From contig JAISIV010000024.1 of assembly GCA_031261865.1 (NCBI GenBank), positions 1 through 16,405 on the forward strand: a DNA stretch of 16,405 nucleotides, read 5' to 3'. The first letter of the stretch is position 1, and each line of letters begins with the position of its first letter. Origin of the DNA: Lactobacillaceae bacterium (GTDB taxonomy: Bacteria; Bacillota; Bacilli; Lactobacillales; Lactobacillaceae). This document shows, in pieces, positions 8,128 through 15,876 of the stretch. The position numbers were made by a program, and so were the translations under genes. The notes beneath the pieces were generated by a model that was not told the origin of the DNA, ran no database searches, and was given only the letters and a program-made list of their open reading frames with translations.

Positions 8128-9116
8128 TATTTAGATTCCTCCTTCTTAACTTCTGTTTGAGCTTCAGCTAAAGCGAACTCGTCAGCATTCATAGCAACCT
8201 TATGAGTATCACTTACGTCTTTCAAGAATGGATAAGGACGACCATCAGCACCATAATAGAAACTACGGTTGTTCTGATATTCTTCTTCGATTCGAAGACG
8301 ATTGGCTTTATTCTCTTCACGATGCGCAACATCGGTTTGAGGAATTGCAGCTAACAGACGCTTTGTATAAATATGTTGAGGATCTTTGAATACGTCATCA
8401 CGAGTCCCTAATTCAACGAAGCGACCCAAGTGCATGATAGCGATGTTATTGGTCATATGACGAACGACACCTAAATCATGAGAAATGAATAAGAATGAAA
8501 TACCGAGATTCTTTTGGATTTGTTTCATGAAGTTCAAAACTTGAGCTTGAACAGACAAATCCAAAGCAGAAACTGGTTCGTCGGCCACAATCAACTTGGG
8601 ATTAGTTGAGATGGCACGAGCAATACCGATACGCTGACGTTGTCCACCAGAGAACTGGAACGGATATTGATACATCGTGCGTTGTGGAAGGCCAACAATA
8701 TCTAACAATTCAGCAACACGTTTTTCTTCAGCGTTCTTATCAAGCTTTTCAAAATTCTTGATTGGTTCAGAAATGATGTCATAAATTGTTTTACGTGGAT
8801 TCAAAGAACTCATTGAATCCTGGAAAATCATTTGAACGTCACGGTTGTAATTTAATTTGCGACGAGCGGCTGGGGTTGTAACATCTTCACCTTTATAAAT
8901 AACCTTCCCTGAGGTTGCTTTTTCAAGACCAACAATTGTAGAACCAATAGTGGTTTTACCAGAACCGGATTCACCGACTAATCCATAAGTCTCACCCTCG
9001 TTGATTGAAAAACTAACACCATCAACGGCGTAAACTTTGTCGACAACGCGATTGAAAAATCCACCACGAATTGGGTAATGAATCCTGAGGTCTTCAATTC
9101 TAAGTAGTTCACCCAT
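8127..9116 (-). CDS. oppF: Oligopeptide ABC transporter ATPase OppF
   Basis: A 329-aa cytosolic ATPase that works with OppD. Walker A is GESGSGKT at 48-55, the Q-loop MIFQD at 96-100, the ABC signature FSGGQRQR at 155-162, Walker B LIVADEP at about 175-181 and the switch histidine in FISHDLG. A tail of about 70 residues after the ATPase domain (ENKANRLRIEEEY, then FYYGADGRPYPFLKDV and a charged end) is the F-type peptide-transporter C-terminal region. FQFSGGQ and the GGFFNRV insert near the N-terminus separate it from OppD. It overlaps oppD and oppB by one base on each side (TAATG). No cysteine. Confidence 0.95.
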   Translation of the reverse strand: MGELLRIEDLRIHYPIRGGFFNRVVDKVYAVDGVSFSINEGETYGLVGESGSGKTTIGSTIVGLEKATSGKVIYKGEDVTTPAARRKLNYNRDVQMIFQDSMSSLNPRKTIYDIISEPIKNFEKLDKNAEEKRVAELLDIVGLPQRTMYQYPFQFSGGQRQRIGIARAISTNPKLIVADEPVSALDLSVQAQVLNFMKQIQKNLGISFLFISHDLGVVRHMTNNIAIMHLGRFVELGTRDDVFKDPQHIYTKRLLAAIPQTDVAHREENKANRLRIEEEYQNNRSFYYGADGRPYPFLKDVSDTHKVAMNADEFALAEAQTEVKKEESK

Positions 9117-10132
9117 TATTTCTTGACCCCTTTCTTTTCGTCTGGAAACTTGAATGTCTTCCAGGCAGTTCCACGAACGAAATGGCCTGGTTTTGCTTCA
9201 ACTAATTCATCAGGAATTGTTTCTTCAGCTTCTTTTTGCATCCAAGGCACACGGCGTAAGAACAAATCTTTAGTGTGATCCATGGCTGCAAGAGAAGGCA
9301 CAGTTCCTGGAATGACATATAAATCATCCCCGATAGTATCTTCAGATGGATTGGCACGAAGCAATGAACGTGTATACGGATGCAATGGATTAGTAAATAC
9401 GTCTTCTACGGAACCGTTTTCAACGATTTGTCCAGCATACATAACGGCTACTGAATCAGCCATTTCAGCCACGACACCTAAATCGTGCGTAATCAACAAA
9501 ACACCAGCATTTTTCTTTTCTTGAATGTCTTTAATCAAGTCAAGAATTTGCGATTGAATAGTCACATCCAAAGCAGTTGTTGGCTCATCGGCAATAATCA
9601 AATCTGGTTCGTTTGCAATTGCCATGGCAATCATCACACGTTGACGCATTCCACCAGATAGTTCGTGTGGGAATTGTTGAGCCACACGTTCTGGTTTAGT
9701 GATTCCAACTTCTTTTAATAATTGGATAGTGCGATCATTCCATTGATCTTTAGGATAAACATCGTGAACAGACATTGCTTCAATAATCTGATCACCAATC
9801 TTCATCAACGGATTCAATGCGGAAAGTGGGTCCTGGAAAATCATCCCAGCCTTTACACCACGGAGTTCTTGCATTTCTTTTTCAGAAGCATCAACGATTT
9901 GGTGGCCATCTAAAACAATGGAACCAGTCACGCGAGCTTGGGTGTTTGAGTGGAGTCCCATAACTGCAGTTGCGAAAGTGGATTTACCTGAACCAGATTC
10001 ACCAACTAAAGCCAAGACTTCACCGGGTTTTACCGACAAATCTACTTTGTCGATTGCTGTTAGCCATTCGCCGTCAATACGAAATTGTACCGACACATCT
10101 TGGGCGTCGAGCAAGTTTTTACCTATAATCAT
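9116..10132 (-). CDS. oppD: Oligopeptide ABC transporter ATPase OppD
   Basis: A 338-aa cytosolic ATPase and first gene of the operon. Walker A is GESGSGKS at 44-51, the Q-loop MIFQD at 97-101, the signature LSGGMRQR at 158-165, Walker B LIIADEP at 178-184 and the switch region LLITHDLG. The C-terminal peptide-transporter domain begins at about 249 (PLHPYTRSLL, then IPGTVPSL). The cysteine-rich PxGCxFxxRC segment found in many OppD proteins, which can carry an Fe-S cluster, is replaced by a Cys-free stretch (TKDLFLRRVPWMQKEAEE). The ATG at 10132 follows AAAGG at normal distance. Transcription probably starts in the 63-base gap after mazF. Confidence 0.95.
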   Translation of the reverse strand: MIIGKNLLDAQDVSVQFRIDGEWLTAIDKVDLSVKPGEVLALVGESGSGKSTFATAVMGLHSNTQARVTGSIVLDGHQIVDASEKEMQELRGVKAGMIFQDPLSALNPLMKIGDQIIEAMSVHDVYPKDQWNDRTIQLLKEVGITKPERVAQQFPHELSGGMRQRVMIAMAIANEPDLIIADEPTTALDVTIQSQILDLIKDIQEKKNAGVLLITHDLGVVAEMADSVAVMYAGQIVENGSVEDVFTNPLHPYTRSLLRANPSEDTIGDDLYVIPGTVPSLAAMDHTKDLFLRRVPWMQKEAEETIPDELVEAKPGHFVRGTAWKTFKFPDEKKGVKK

Positions 10133-10162
10133 CTCTTAACCTTTCTCTAAATAGTTAAAGTT

Positions 10163-10191
10163 ATTATCACTTGTCTAGTTAAAAAAAACAA
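10163..10191 (-). promoter_or_regulatory. Candidate promoter of oppDFBC
   Basis: On the minus strand, -35-like TTGTTT (10191-10186) and -10-like GATAAT (10168-10163) are 17 bases apart, 30 bases before the oppD start codon. The -35 lies within the T-run tail of the mazF terminator, so the two elements share sequence. The match to consensus is moderate and the assignment is inference. Confidence 0.4.
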
Positions 10192-10224
10192 GGCTTATAA
10201 CTCTAAACTAACTTTTAGAGCCTT
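10181..10224 (-). terminator. Intrinsic terminator overlapping the 3' end of mazF
   Basis: On the minus strand an outer stem AAGGCT (10224-10219) pairs with AGCCTT (10195-10190). An inner stem CTCTAAA/TTTAGAG lies within it, and G plus eight T residues follow (10188-10181). The hairpin includes the last codons and the stop codon of mazF, so the stop lies inside the stem-loop. Confidence 0.75.
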
Positions 10225-10548
10225 ATTGACCTTGTTTAATATTTTTACACTGACTTCATCAATCTTATTTTCGAGCCGTTTTTTATCAACTGTGCGCACC
10301 TGTTCGAGCATAATCAGGGAATCTTTAGCGATTTTAGTGTCAGTGGCTTTCAAAAAAACGTGAGTCGGTAATTTTGCCTTTGTAGCGCTCGTTGTAATGG
10401 CCGCGATAATCACAGTTGGTGAATTTGCATTACCTTTATCGTTTTGAATGATAAGAACCGGCCTCTCGCCACCTTGCTCTGAGCCGACTTTTGGGTCCAA
10501 ATTGGCATAGAAAATATCGCCGCGTTTAATTATTTGATTTTTTTTCAT
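10195..10548 (-). CDS. mazF: MazF/PemK-family mRNA interferase, no adjacent antitoxin
   Basis: A 117-aa ribosome-independent endoribonuclease of the MazF/NdoA/PemK family, which cuts mRNA at short sequence motifs. The fold motifs are clear: KRGDIFYANLDPKVGSEQGG (8-27), ERPVLIIQND (28-37), AAITTS (49-54) and KLPTHVFL (59-66). The presumed catalytic residues are R29 and T52, matching R25 and T48 of the Bacillus subtilis enzyme, so it looks active. In Bacillus and Listeria an antitoxin gene lies between alr and this gene. Here only 5 bases separate the alr stop from the mazF start, so there is no room for one. AGGGGA inside the end of alr probably serves as its RBS. Confidence 0.93.
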   Translation of the reverse strand: MKKNQIIKRGDIFYANLDPKVGSEQGGERPVLIIQNDKGNANSPTVIIAAITTSATKAKLPTHVFLKATDTKIAKDSLIMLEQVRTVDKKRLENKIDEVSVKILNKVNKALKVSLEL

Positions 10549-10553
10549 CCTAA

Positions 10554-11660
10554 TTAATCCCCTAGATAAATTCTTTTAATACGTGGTGACAATCCGGTTA
10601 ACACTTCATAGCCAATGGTCTGATTTTCGGTAGCACGTTGTTCTAAACCGTGAATATTGTCGACTAAAATAACTTCCTGATTCAATTCAATACTTTGATC
10701 TACTTTAATTAAGGTGTAATCCATGGTTACGCGGCCAATAATTGGGTAACTCTTACCATCGATATAAACATTGGCATTTTGTTCACTGCGACGCCATCCA
10801 TCGGCATAACCAATTGGAATGGTGGCGACCGTGATATCCGCGCTAGCCGTGTAAGTAGCTCCGTAACTAATCGATTGACCTTTTTTTAGTTGACGAATGT
10901 CACTTATTTGGGTCGTTAATTTAAGAGCTGGTTTCAAATTTAATCCAGATGGCATTTCTAATAGGTTATCTGATGGATTGAAACCGTATAAAAGATAGCC
11001 AAGTCGAATGGTTCGTAAGGAAATGTCAGCATCACGATGCCAAATTGATGCTGGTGAATTAGCCAGCGTTTTAAGTTCATCAGGAATTTCCAATTCATCA
11101 GTAAGATCGTGCCAAGTGTCCACTTGCTGATTAAAATAAGTAGAATCCGACGAATCAGCGGTTGCGAAATGAGTATAAATTCCAGATAACCCAAGTTTGG
11201 GATTTTGTTCGATAATCTCTACGGCTTTATTTAAATCGACCTTATTTTGAAAACCGATACGACCCATCCCAGTATCCACAGCTAGTTGAATTTTAAGGGT
11301 GTGTGACAATTCCGGTAAATTTTCCAGCCACTCTAAATGGCCAACGGTGATTTCAAAATCGTTTTCGGTGAATTGATTTAAGTAAGAATAATCATGAGCA
11401 CCAAAAATCCAAATCGGAGTGTCGATACCCGCATTTCTCAACTCATAAGCTTCGTCTAAATTACTGACGGCGATTTTATAAAGTAGTTTTTCTGTTTCAA
11501 GTGCCTGGGCTACCTGAATCGAACCAACCCCGTAGGCATCAGCTTTTAGAACGGCGATTAAATTTTTAGCACCAGTCCAATTTAAGATTTCTCTGGCATT
11601 ATGTACGACAGCCTTTAAATCGACTGTCATTTGCGTAGGTCTATTAATAGCTTCACGCAT
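10554..11660 (-). CDS. alr: Alanine racemase Alr
   Basis: A 368-aa PLP enzyme that interconverts L- and D-alanine, supplying D-Ala for peptidoglycan and teichoic acid D-alanylation. The PLP lysine is K39 in AVLKADAYG, the same number as in Geobacillus Alr. The second catalytic base is Y266 in SISYGATYTA, and GRVTMD is at 309-314. The N-terminal TIM barrel and C-terminal beta domain are both complete. It overlaps the acpS end by 8 bases; GGAGAA in acpS gives an RBS for the ATG at 11660. D-Ala made here feeds the D-Ala-D-Ala that MurF, encoded upstream, attaches. Cys-free, with T312 where many homologues have Cys (GRVCMD). Confidence 0.96.
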   Translation of the reverse strand: MREAINRPTQMTVDLKAVVHNAREILNWTGAKNLIAVLKADAYGVGSIQVAQALETEKLLYKIAVSNLDEAYELRNAGIDTPIWIFGAHDYSYLNQFTENDFEITVGHLEWLENLPELSHTLKIQLAVDTGMGRIGFQNKVDLNKAVEIIEQNPKLGLSGIYTHFATADSSDSTYFNQQVDTWHDLTDELEIPDELKTLANSPASIWHRDADISLRTIRLGYLLYGFNPSDNLLEMPSGLNLKPALKLTTQISDIRQLKKGQSISYGATYTASADITVATIPIGYADGWRRSEQNANVYIDGKSYPIIGRVTMDYTLIKVDQSIELNQEVILVDNIHGLEQRATENQTIGYEVLTGLSPRIKRIYLGD

Positions 11661-12030
11661 TTGTATTCTCCACTGTCACGTTTGCAAGGACGAATCCATT
11701 GCTGTGCGATAAGGCAACTAAATAATTATTAGCTCCAGCGATTACAGAATCCCCAGTAACCGATAATCTTGGTCGTCCTTCTTCATCATTTAAAATTTCT
11801 ATTTCCTGCCAATGAGCATGTTCGCCTATTCCATATCCTGTGGCCTTGGCATAAGCCTCTTTAGCAGAAAAACGACCTGCAATATATTGAATGCGGTGAA
11901 TTCCATGCCGATGAGCAAGTTGTTCTTGTTCTTTAGGAGTGAGAATTCTTTCTACAAATGATGGTTTTGAATCCACCAATCGTTGAATTGCATCAATAGA
12001 TTGTAAGTCGTTTCCGAGTCCAATAATCAT
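11653..12030 (-). CDS. acpS: Holo-[acyl-carrier-protein] synthase AcpS
   Basis: A 125-aa enzyme that moves the 4'-phosphopantetheine arm from CoA to acyl carrier protein, activating fatty acid synthesis. The Mg2+-binding motifs are visible: GLGNDLQSID with D8, and GRFSAKEAYAKATGYGIG with E58. The C-terminal LSHSNGFVLANV matches the family. Length is typical. The start at 12030 is fixed by the conserved N-terminus, yet the bases before it (TATAAAATCTATAT) contain no Shine-Dalgarno sequence. It begins 9 bases after the cshA stop, next to a palindromic GATTTTAAAATC (12046-12057) that ends cshA, so coupling to cshA or an A/U-rich start are the likely ways it is translated. Confidence 0.94.
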   Translation of the reverse strand: MIIGLGNDLQSIDAIQRLVDSKPSFVERILTPKEQEQLAHRHGIHRIQYIAGRFSAKEAYAKATGYGIGEHAHWQEIEILNDEEGRPRLSVTGDSVIAGANNYLVALSHSNGFVLANVTVENTNA

Positions 12031-12039
12031 ATATAGATT

Positions 12040-13632
12040 TTATACGATTTTAAAATCACGCTTTTTAGTTTCGGCCTTCTTAACATTAGTTGGCTTTGGC
12101 TTGCGTGTTTGATACTTGCGATCAGCTGGTTGACGTGAACCGCGATCAAAACGGGAATCTAGTTGGTCATTACCACGTCCGCCACGTGAGTTTCCACCAC
12201 GTGAACGGCCACGATCACCACCACGTGAACCATTACGGTCGCCACCACGAGATCCACCACGAGATCCACCACCAAAGTTTCCACCTTGACGGTCATTTTT
12301 ATGACGAGGAAGTGGCTTTTCTTCAGCAATTTGAACAGTGCGAGTTGCTTCATCATCGCGAGCGAGGATTGTAAGCAATGCGGCTGCAAGCATTTTGCCA
12401 TCAAACATGTTTGATAATTCTTCGGCGTCTTTTAAGATTCCAGATTCTTCTAAGTTAATCTTGCTCAAAACTTCTTGGGCGGCAACTTGAGAATTGTGCA
12501 AACGAGCCATATGTGCCTCTTCAGCGGTAGCTGGTTCAAGAGGGGTCATGCGCTTTTTAGTAAGCTTTTCGATTTCACGAAGGTAGCCGATTTCGTTTCT
12601 CGAAACAAAAGTTACAGAAACTCCATTTTTACCGGCACGTCCAGTACGTCCAATACGGTGAACGTAGCTTTCAGGATCTTGAGGAATATCGTAGTTGTAA
12701 ACGTGAGTTACACCAGAAATGTCCAAACCACGAGCAGCAACATCAGTAGCCACAAGGATTTGCAAATCACCAGACTTAAAATTCTTCAAAGTACGAGTAC
12801 GAGCGTGTTGATCTAAGTCCCCGTGAATTCCGGCAGCTTTATAACCACGCATTTCAAGACCACGAGTTAATTCATCAACACGGCGCTTAGTACGCCCGAA
12901 CACGATTGCTAATTCAGGTTGTTGAACATCTAAAAGACGAGTCATGTTGTCGAACTTTTCAAATTCGCGTGAGTTAACAACGTATTGTTCAACCAAGTCT
13001 GTAGTCAATTCTTTAGCGGCAACTTGAATGTGTTCTGGGTTTGTCATGAACTTTACACCGATGTTTTTGATTGCATCGGGCATCGTTGCTGAGAACAAAA
13101 GAGTTTGGCGCTTTTCAGGGGTGCGAGAAATGATTGATTCAATATCGGGCAAGAATCCCATGTTAAGCATTTCATCGGCTTCATCCAAAACAAGAGTTTT
13201 GACATGCGACAAATCAACAGCACCACGGTTAATCAGATCTAGTAAGCGACCAGGCGTTCCAACTAAGATATGTGGAGTGTTTTCTAGGTAGCGAATTTGG
13301 CGGCTAATTGGTGAACCACCAAAGACTACTTGAGCACGGACATGTTGTCCTTTTCCAAGCTTTACTAACTCATCATGAGTTTGCATAGCCAATTCACGAG
13401 TTGGCGAAACAATTAATGCTTGGATACTTGAATCTGTAGTATCAATGTTTTGCAAGATTGGAAGACCAAAAGCCGCCGTTTTACCAGTTCCAGTTTGAGC
13501 TTGACCGATAACGTCTTTTCCTTGCAAAGTTAGAGGAATAGTTAATTCCTGAATAGGGGTTGCTTCAACATAACCATGTGTTTCAATGGCAGCTAAAAGC
13601 TCAGGACTAAGTCCTAATTCGTTAAATTTCAA
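12040..13632 (-). CDS. cshA: DEAD-box RNA helicase CshA
   Basis: A 530-aa ATP-dependent RNA helicase of the CshA/DeaD type, acting in RNA decay, ribosome assembly and cold growth. Motifs in order: Q motif with Q28, AQTGTGKT (45-52), PTRELA (77-82), TPGRLLDL (126-133), DEAD (150-153), SAT (181-183), ATDVAARGLD (295-304) and HRIGRTGR (325-332). An accessory C-terminal domain (about 365-435) leads to an RGG-rich tail (449-487) and a basic end (490-530) for RNA binding. The start is TTG at 13632 with AGGAG 7 bases upstream (13646-13642); no ATG fits. It is preceded by a 125-nt structured gap and followed closely by acpS. Confidence 0.95.
   Translation of the reverse strand: MKFNELGLSPELLAAIETHGYVEATPIQELTIPLTLQGKDVIGQAQTGTGKTAAFGLPILQNIDTTDSSIQALIVSPTRELAMQTHDELVKLGKGQHVRAQVVFGGSPISRQIRYLENTPHILVGTPGRLLDLINRGAVDLSHVKTLVLDEADEMLNMGFLPDIESIISRTPEKRQTLLFSATMPDAIKNIGVKFMTNPEHIQVAAKELTTDLVEQYVVNSREFEKFDNMTRLLDVQQPELAIVFGRTKRRVDELTRGLEMRGYKAAGIHGDLDQHARTRTLKNFKSGDLQILVATDVAARGLDISGVTHVYNYDIPQDPESYVHRIGRTGRAGKNGVSVTFVSRNEIGYLREIEKLTKKRMTPLEPATAEEAHMARLHNSQVAAQEVLSKINLEESGILKDAEELSNMFDGKMLAAALLTILARDDEATRTVQIAEEKPLPRHKNDRQGGNFGGGSRGGSRGGDRNGSRGGDRGRSRGGNSRGGRGNDQLDSRFDRGSRQPADRKYQTRKPKPTNVKKAETKKRDFKIV
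12180..12300. repeat. Short tandem repeats encoding the CshA RGG tail
   Basis: Low-complexity DNA in the cshA coding region. The 12-base unit CCACCACGAGAT occurs twice back to back (12242-12253, 12254-12265), followed by a partial third copy. Related CCACCACGTGAA units lie upstream. They encode Arg-Gly-Gly repeats on the minus strand. Such repeats commonly vary in number between strains. Confidence 0.75.
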
Positions 13633-13757
13633 ATGTTTTCTCCTAGGGTATGAGTGGTATGTCTGGCTTCCGCCAAGTAAGAACTATTGGTAAACGTAGT
13701 ATAGCGACAAATTCCGCTGGGTCCTTACCCCCTTTTTGGGTAAATGACAATACACTA
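13633..13757 (-). promoter_or_regulatory. Structured leader of cshA (candidate cis-regulatory RNA)
   Basis: The gap between murF and cshA is 125 nt, in an operon where other gaps are 0-10 nt. On the minus strand it holds a stem TTACCC/GGGTAA around AAAAAGG (13743-13725). A competing GGGT-AAGG-ACCC hairpin (13730-13719) uses the same GGGT. A stem AGCG/CGCT follows (about 13717-13702). A GGAA-tetraloop hairpin TTGGC-GGAA-GCCAG lies at about 13676-13663, and the CATACC sequence is repeated just before the RBS. TATACT (about 13703-13698) is a possible -10 without a matching -35. None of the hairpins has a U-run, so I see no terminator for murF. I do not recognise a named riboswitch; the regulatory role is inference. 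Confidence 0.4.
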
Positions 13758-15092
13758 CTAGTCTATCAGGTTTGCTAGTACCTTTTCCAAGTGAATTCCG
13801 TGGCTACCTTTTAAAAGCATCAAATCATTTGGTTCAACGGCGTTTTCTAAATCGGCTGATAATTTTTGCAACTCAGCTTTTTGATAGGTGTGAACATTTT
13901 TAGTTAACTGGCTTGAGATTTGCGGAAAAATGCTGCCGATAAGATAAACTTCATCGATATTAGAATTATTAATCGGTTCAATCAAACGTTGGTGCTGCTC
14001 GATAGACAATTCGCCTAACTCCAGCATGTCGCCCAAGACTAAATACCTTTTACCATCAGTTTGGAAGTCATTAAGAATTTTTACCGCTTCAACTGCAGCC
14101 GTCGGATTAGAATTGTAGACATCACTAATGATTTTTTGACCGTTAGAACCTTCAAGGATTGTTAAGCGGTTTTGGGTAAGTAAAAGTTGATCGAGACCAG
14201 TTTGAATTTCTTCTTCAGATAAATTGAATATGTCTCCTACTGCGATTGCTGAAGCCGCATTTAGTGCGTTGAAACGGCCAAGCATGTGGACGTGAAATTG
14301 AGAATCATTAACCTTGAAGAAAAGTCCATTGGATTGAGGATTTATGTCAGTAACTTCAAAACTGTTATCTGGATTTTGGCCAAAGGTAAAAATTGAACCT
14401 GAAAAAAAGCCTGCACGTTCTAGTAACAATGGCTCATCCCCGTTAATTAAAAAAATACCGTGTTCGTCCATGCCGTCTACGATTTCCATTTTGGCGTCAG
14501 CAATCTTGTCACGGGTTTTGAAAAATTCAATATGAGCTTCACCAATCATTGTAAGAATTGCGATATCCGGATTAATTAAATTGCTTAAATCATGTAACTG
14601 CCCAGGTCGGTCCATTCCAATTTCAAGGACGATAATTTGAGTATCCTCTGGCATTTCGAGAATCGTTTTCGGTACACCTAATTCGTTATTAAAACTACCA
14701 ATAGTGTGGTGAATTAAATATTGGCTACCAAGAACAGCACTGACTAAATCTTTAGTAGTTGTCTTTCCATTTGAACCACTAATTGCAACTCTAGTAGGGT
14801 CAACTTGATTTAAGTAGTCTTTGGCTAAGTCCCAAAAAGCTCGTTGAGTGTCTTTAACTATAATTTGTGGAATGTCTACATCCACTTGGCGCTCAACAAA
14901 ACTCACAATCGCTCCGTTATCGGCGGCCGCTTGGATAAAGTCGTGCCCGTCTCGTTCAGCTTTGATAGGTACAAAAATAGCCCCAGCATTAATGTTGCGG
15001 CTATCAAAGTCTATTGAGGTTACTAAAAGGTCAGATTGACCTATGAGTTTACCATTTGTAATTTCAGCGATTTTGTTTAAAGAATATTGCAT
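13758..15092 (-). CDS. murF: UDP-MurNAc-tripeptide:D-Ala-D-Ala ligase MurF
   Basis: A 444-aa cytosolic ATP-dependent ligase that adds D-Ala-D-Ala to UDP-MurNAc-tripeptide, the last cytosolic step of the muropeptide. The N-terminal UDP-binding domain shows DFDSRNINAGAIFVPIK (28-44). The central Mur ligase P-loop is GSNGKTTT at 106-113, with EIGMDRPGQL and GEAHIEFF following. The C-terminal domain starts near 310, with DVYNSNPTA and VLGDMLELG. Length matches the usual ~450 aa. The ATG at 15092 shares its A with the srtA stop codon (TAATG), so the two genes are coupled. The name MurF rather than MurE rests on the first-domain and DVYNSNP motifs. No cysteine. Confidence 0.95.
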   Translation of the reverse strand: MQYSLNKIAEITNGKLIGQSDLLVTSIDFDSRNINAGAIFVPIKAERDGHDFIQAAADNGAIVSFVERQVDVDIPQIIVKDTQRAFWDLAKDYLNQVDPTRVAISGSNGKTTTKDLVSAVLGSQYLIHHTIGSFNNELGVPKTILEMPEDTQIIVLEIGMDRPGQLHDLSNLINPDIAILTMIGEAHIEFFKTRDKIADAKMEIVDGMDEHGIFLINGDEPLLLERAGFFSGSIFTFGQNPDNSFEVTDINPQSNGLFFKVNDSQFHVHMLGRFNALNAASAIAVGDIFNLSEEEIQTGLDQLLLTQNRLTILEGSNGQKIISDVYNSNPTAAVEAVKILNDFQTDGKRYLVLGDMLELGELSIEQHQRLIEPINNSNIDEVYLIGSIFPQISSQLTKNVHTYQKAELQKLSADLENAVEPNDLMLLKGSHGIHLEKVLANLID

Positions 15093-15868
15093 TATTCAGC
15101 TTTCCAATCTTTAAGTTGAACGGCATCAGCATATCCGTCTGAAACTTTTTTAGAAACATCTTGCCAGTTATCTTTAACTTCAACTAACTTAGCGCGAACA
15201 ATCAAACGTTCCGCTCCTGTAGCATCACATGTGATCAAAGTTAATTCATCTTTATAACCTTTGGAGTGATCATTTTCGTCGACCCAGTGATTTTGAGCAA
15301 CGTCGATTCGGTGTTCGTCGACAAACCAAACTTTTGTTATTTTGTAGACATAGGTCTTATTAAAGTCAGTCAAGTAAGCTTTTTGACCTTTTTTTGCGTG
15401 GTAGTAAAGAGGTCCGAATAAAGCGTCGCGAGACACTGTGTGGTGGGAAGCCAATGGATAATTATTTTTGCCCATTGTTTGATCGGGGTACATAGTTCCG
15501 GCTGCAAGTAGTAAAGTAAGATTATCAACACCTGGAGCTACAGCAATATTCATTTTAATTGCTGGAATCGTTAGTGCTCCAATAACGTTTAGTTCCTTAG
15601 TGTTATTTCGAGCATTGAGGATGCTTTGCCAATTTGCTGATTCAACGGCTTCCCAATCGTAGCTAGCCTTGCTAGTATTTTTCTTCAATTGGTCAGTTTG
15701 AATTTGTTTTTGGGTACGTTCAATCTTAACTGAATTCAATAACCAACCTTCGATTTGAGAATGGAAAATCATTGCCGCTGACAACAACAATAATATCGCC
15801 ACAAATATGTAGAAAAAGACGTCTTTTATTCTTTTTTTCTTATTTGGTTGTTCGGTATTTTTAGACAT
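15092..15868 (-). CDS. srtA: Class A sortase
   Basis: A 258-aa membrane-anchored transpeptidase that cleaves LPXTG-type signals and links surface proteins to peptidoglycan. The N-terminal cytosolic stretch is basic (KKKRIKD). It is followed by a signal-anchor helix at about 17-36, a linker and the sortase beta-barrel from about 95. The catalytic triad is visible: H142 in LASHHT, C214 in TLITCDATG and R221 in AERLIV. C214 is the only cysteine. LASHH differs from the more usual LAGHH. The ATG at 15868 is fixed by an in-frame TAA just upstream. It has only a weak RBS and lies 8 bases from a consensus -10. First gene of a likely srtA-murF-cshA-acpS-alr-mazF unit. Confidence 0.94.
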   Translation of the reverse strand: MSKNTEQPNKKKRIKDVFFYIFVAILLLLSAAMIFHSQIEGWLLNSVKIERTQKQIQTDQLKKNTSKASYDWEAVESANWQSILNARNNTKELNVIGALTIPAIKMNIAVAPGVDNLTLLLAAGTMYPDQTMGKNNYPLASHHTVSRDALFGPLYYHAKKGQKAYLTDFNKTYVYKITKVWFVDEHRIDVAQNHWVDENDHSKGYKDELTLITCDATGAERLIVRAKLVEVKDNWQDVSKKVSDGYADAVQLKDWKAE

Positions 15869-15876
15869 ACACTTTG

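Noticed and set aside
12090..12374. Plus-strand 94-codon open frame rich in histidine, opposite the cshA tail
   Set aside because: The His-rich composition is what the complement of Arg-Gly-Gly codons gives. It has no clear RBS and lies fully inside cshA.
13633..13757. T-box or other known riboswitch before cshA
   Set aside because: No T-box core (AGGGTGGNACCGCG-like) and no terminator/antiterminator pair with a U-run; I recognise no known aptamer.
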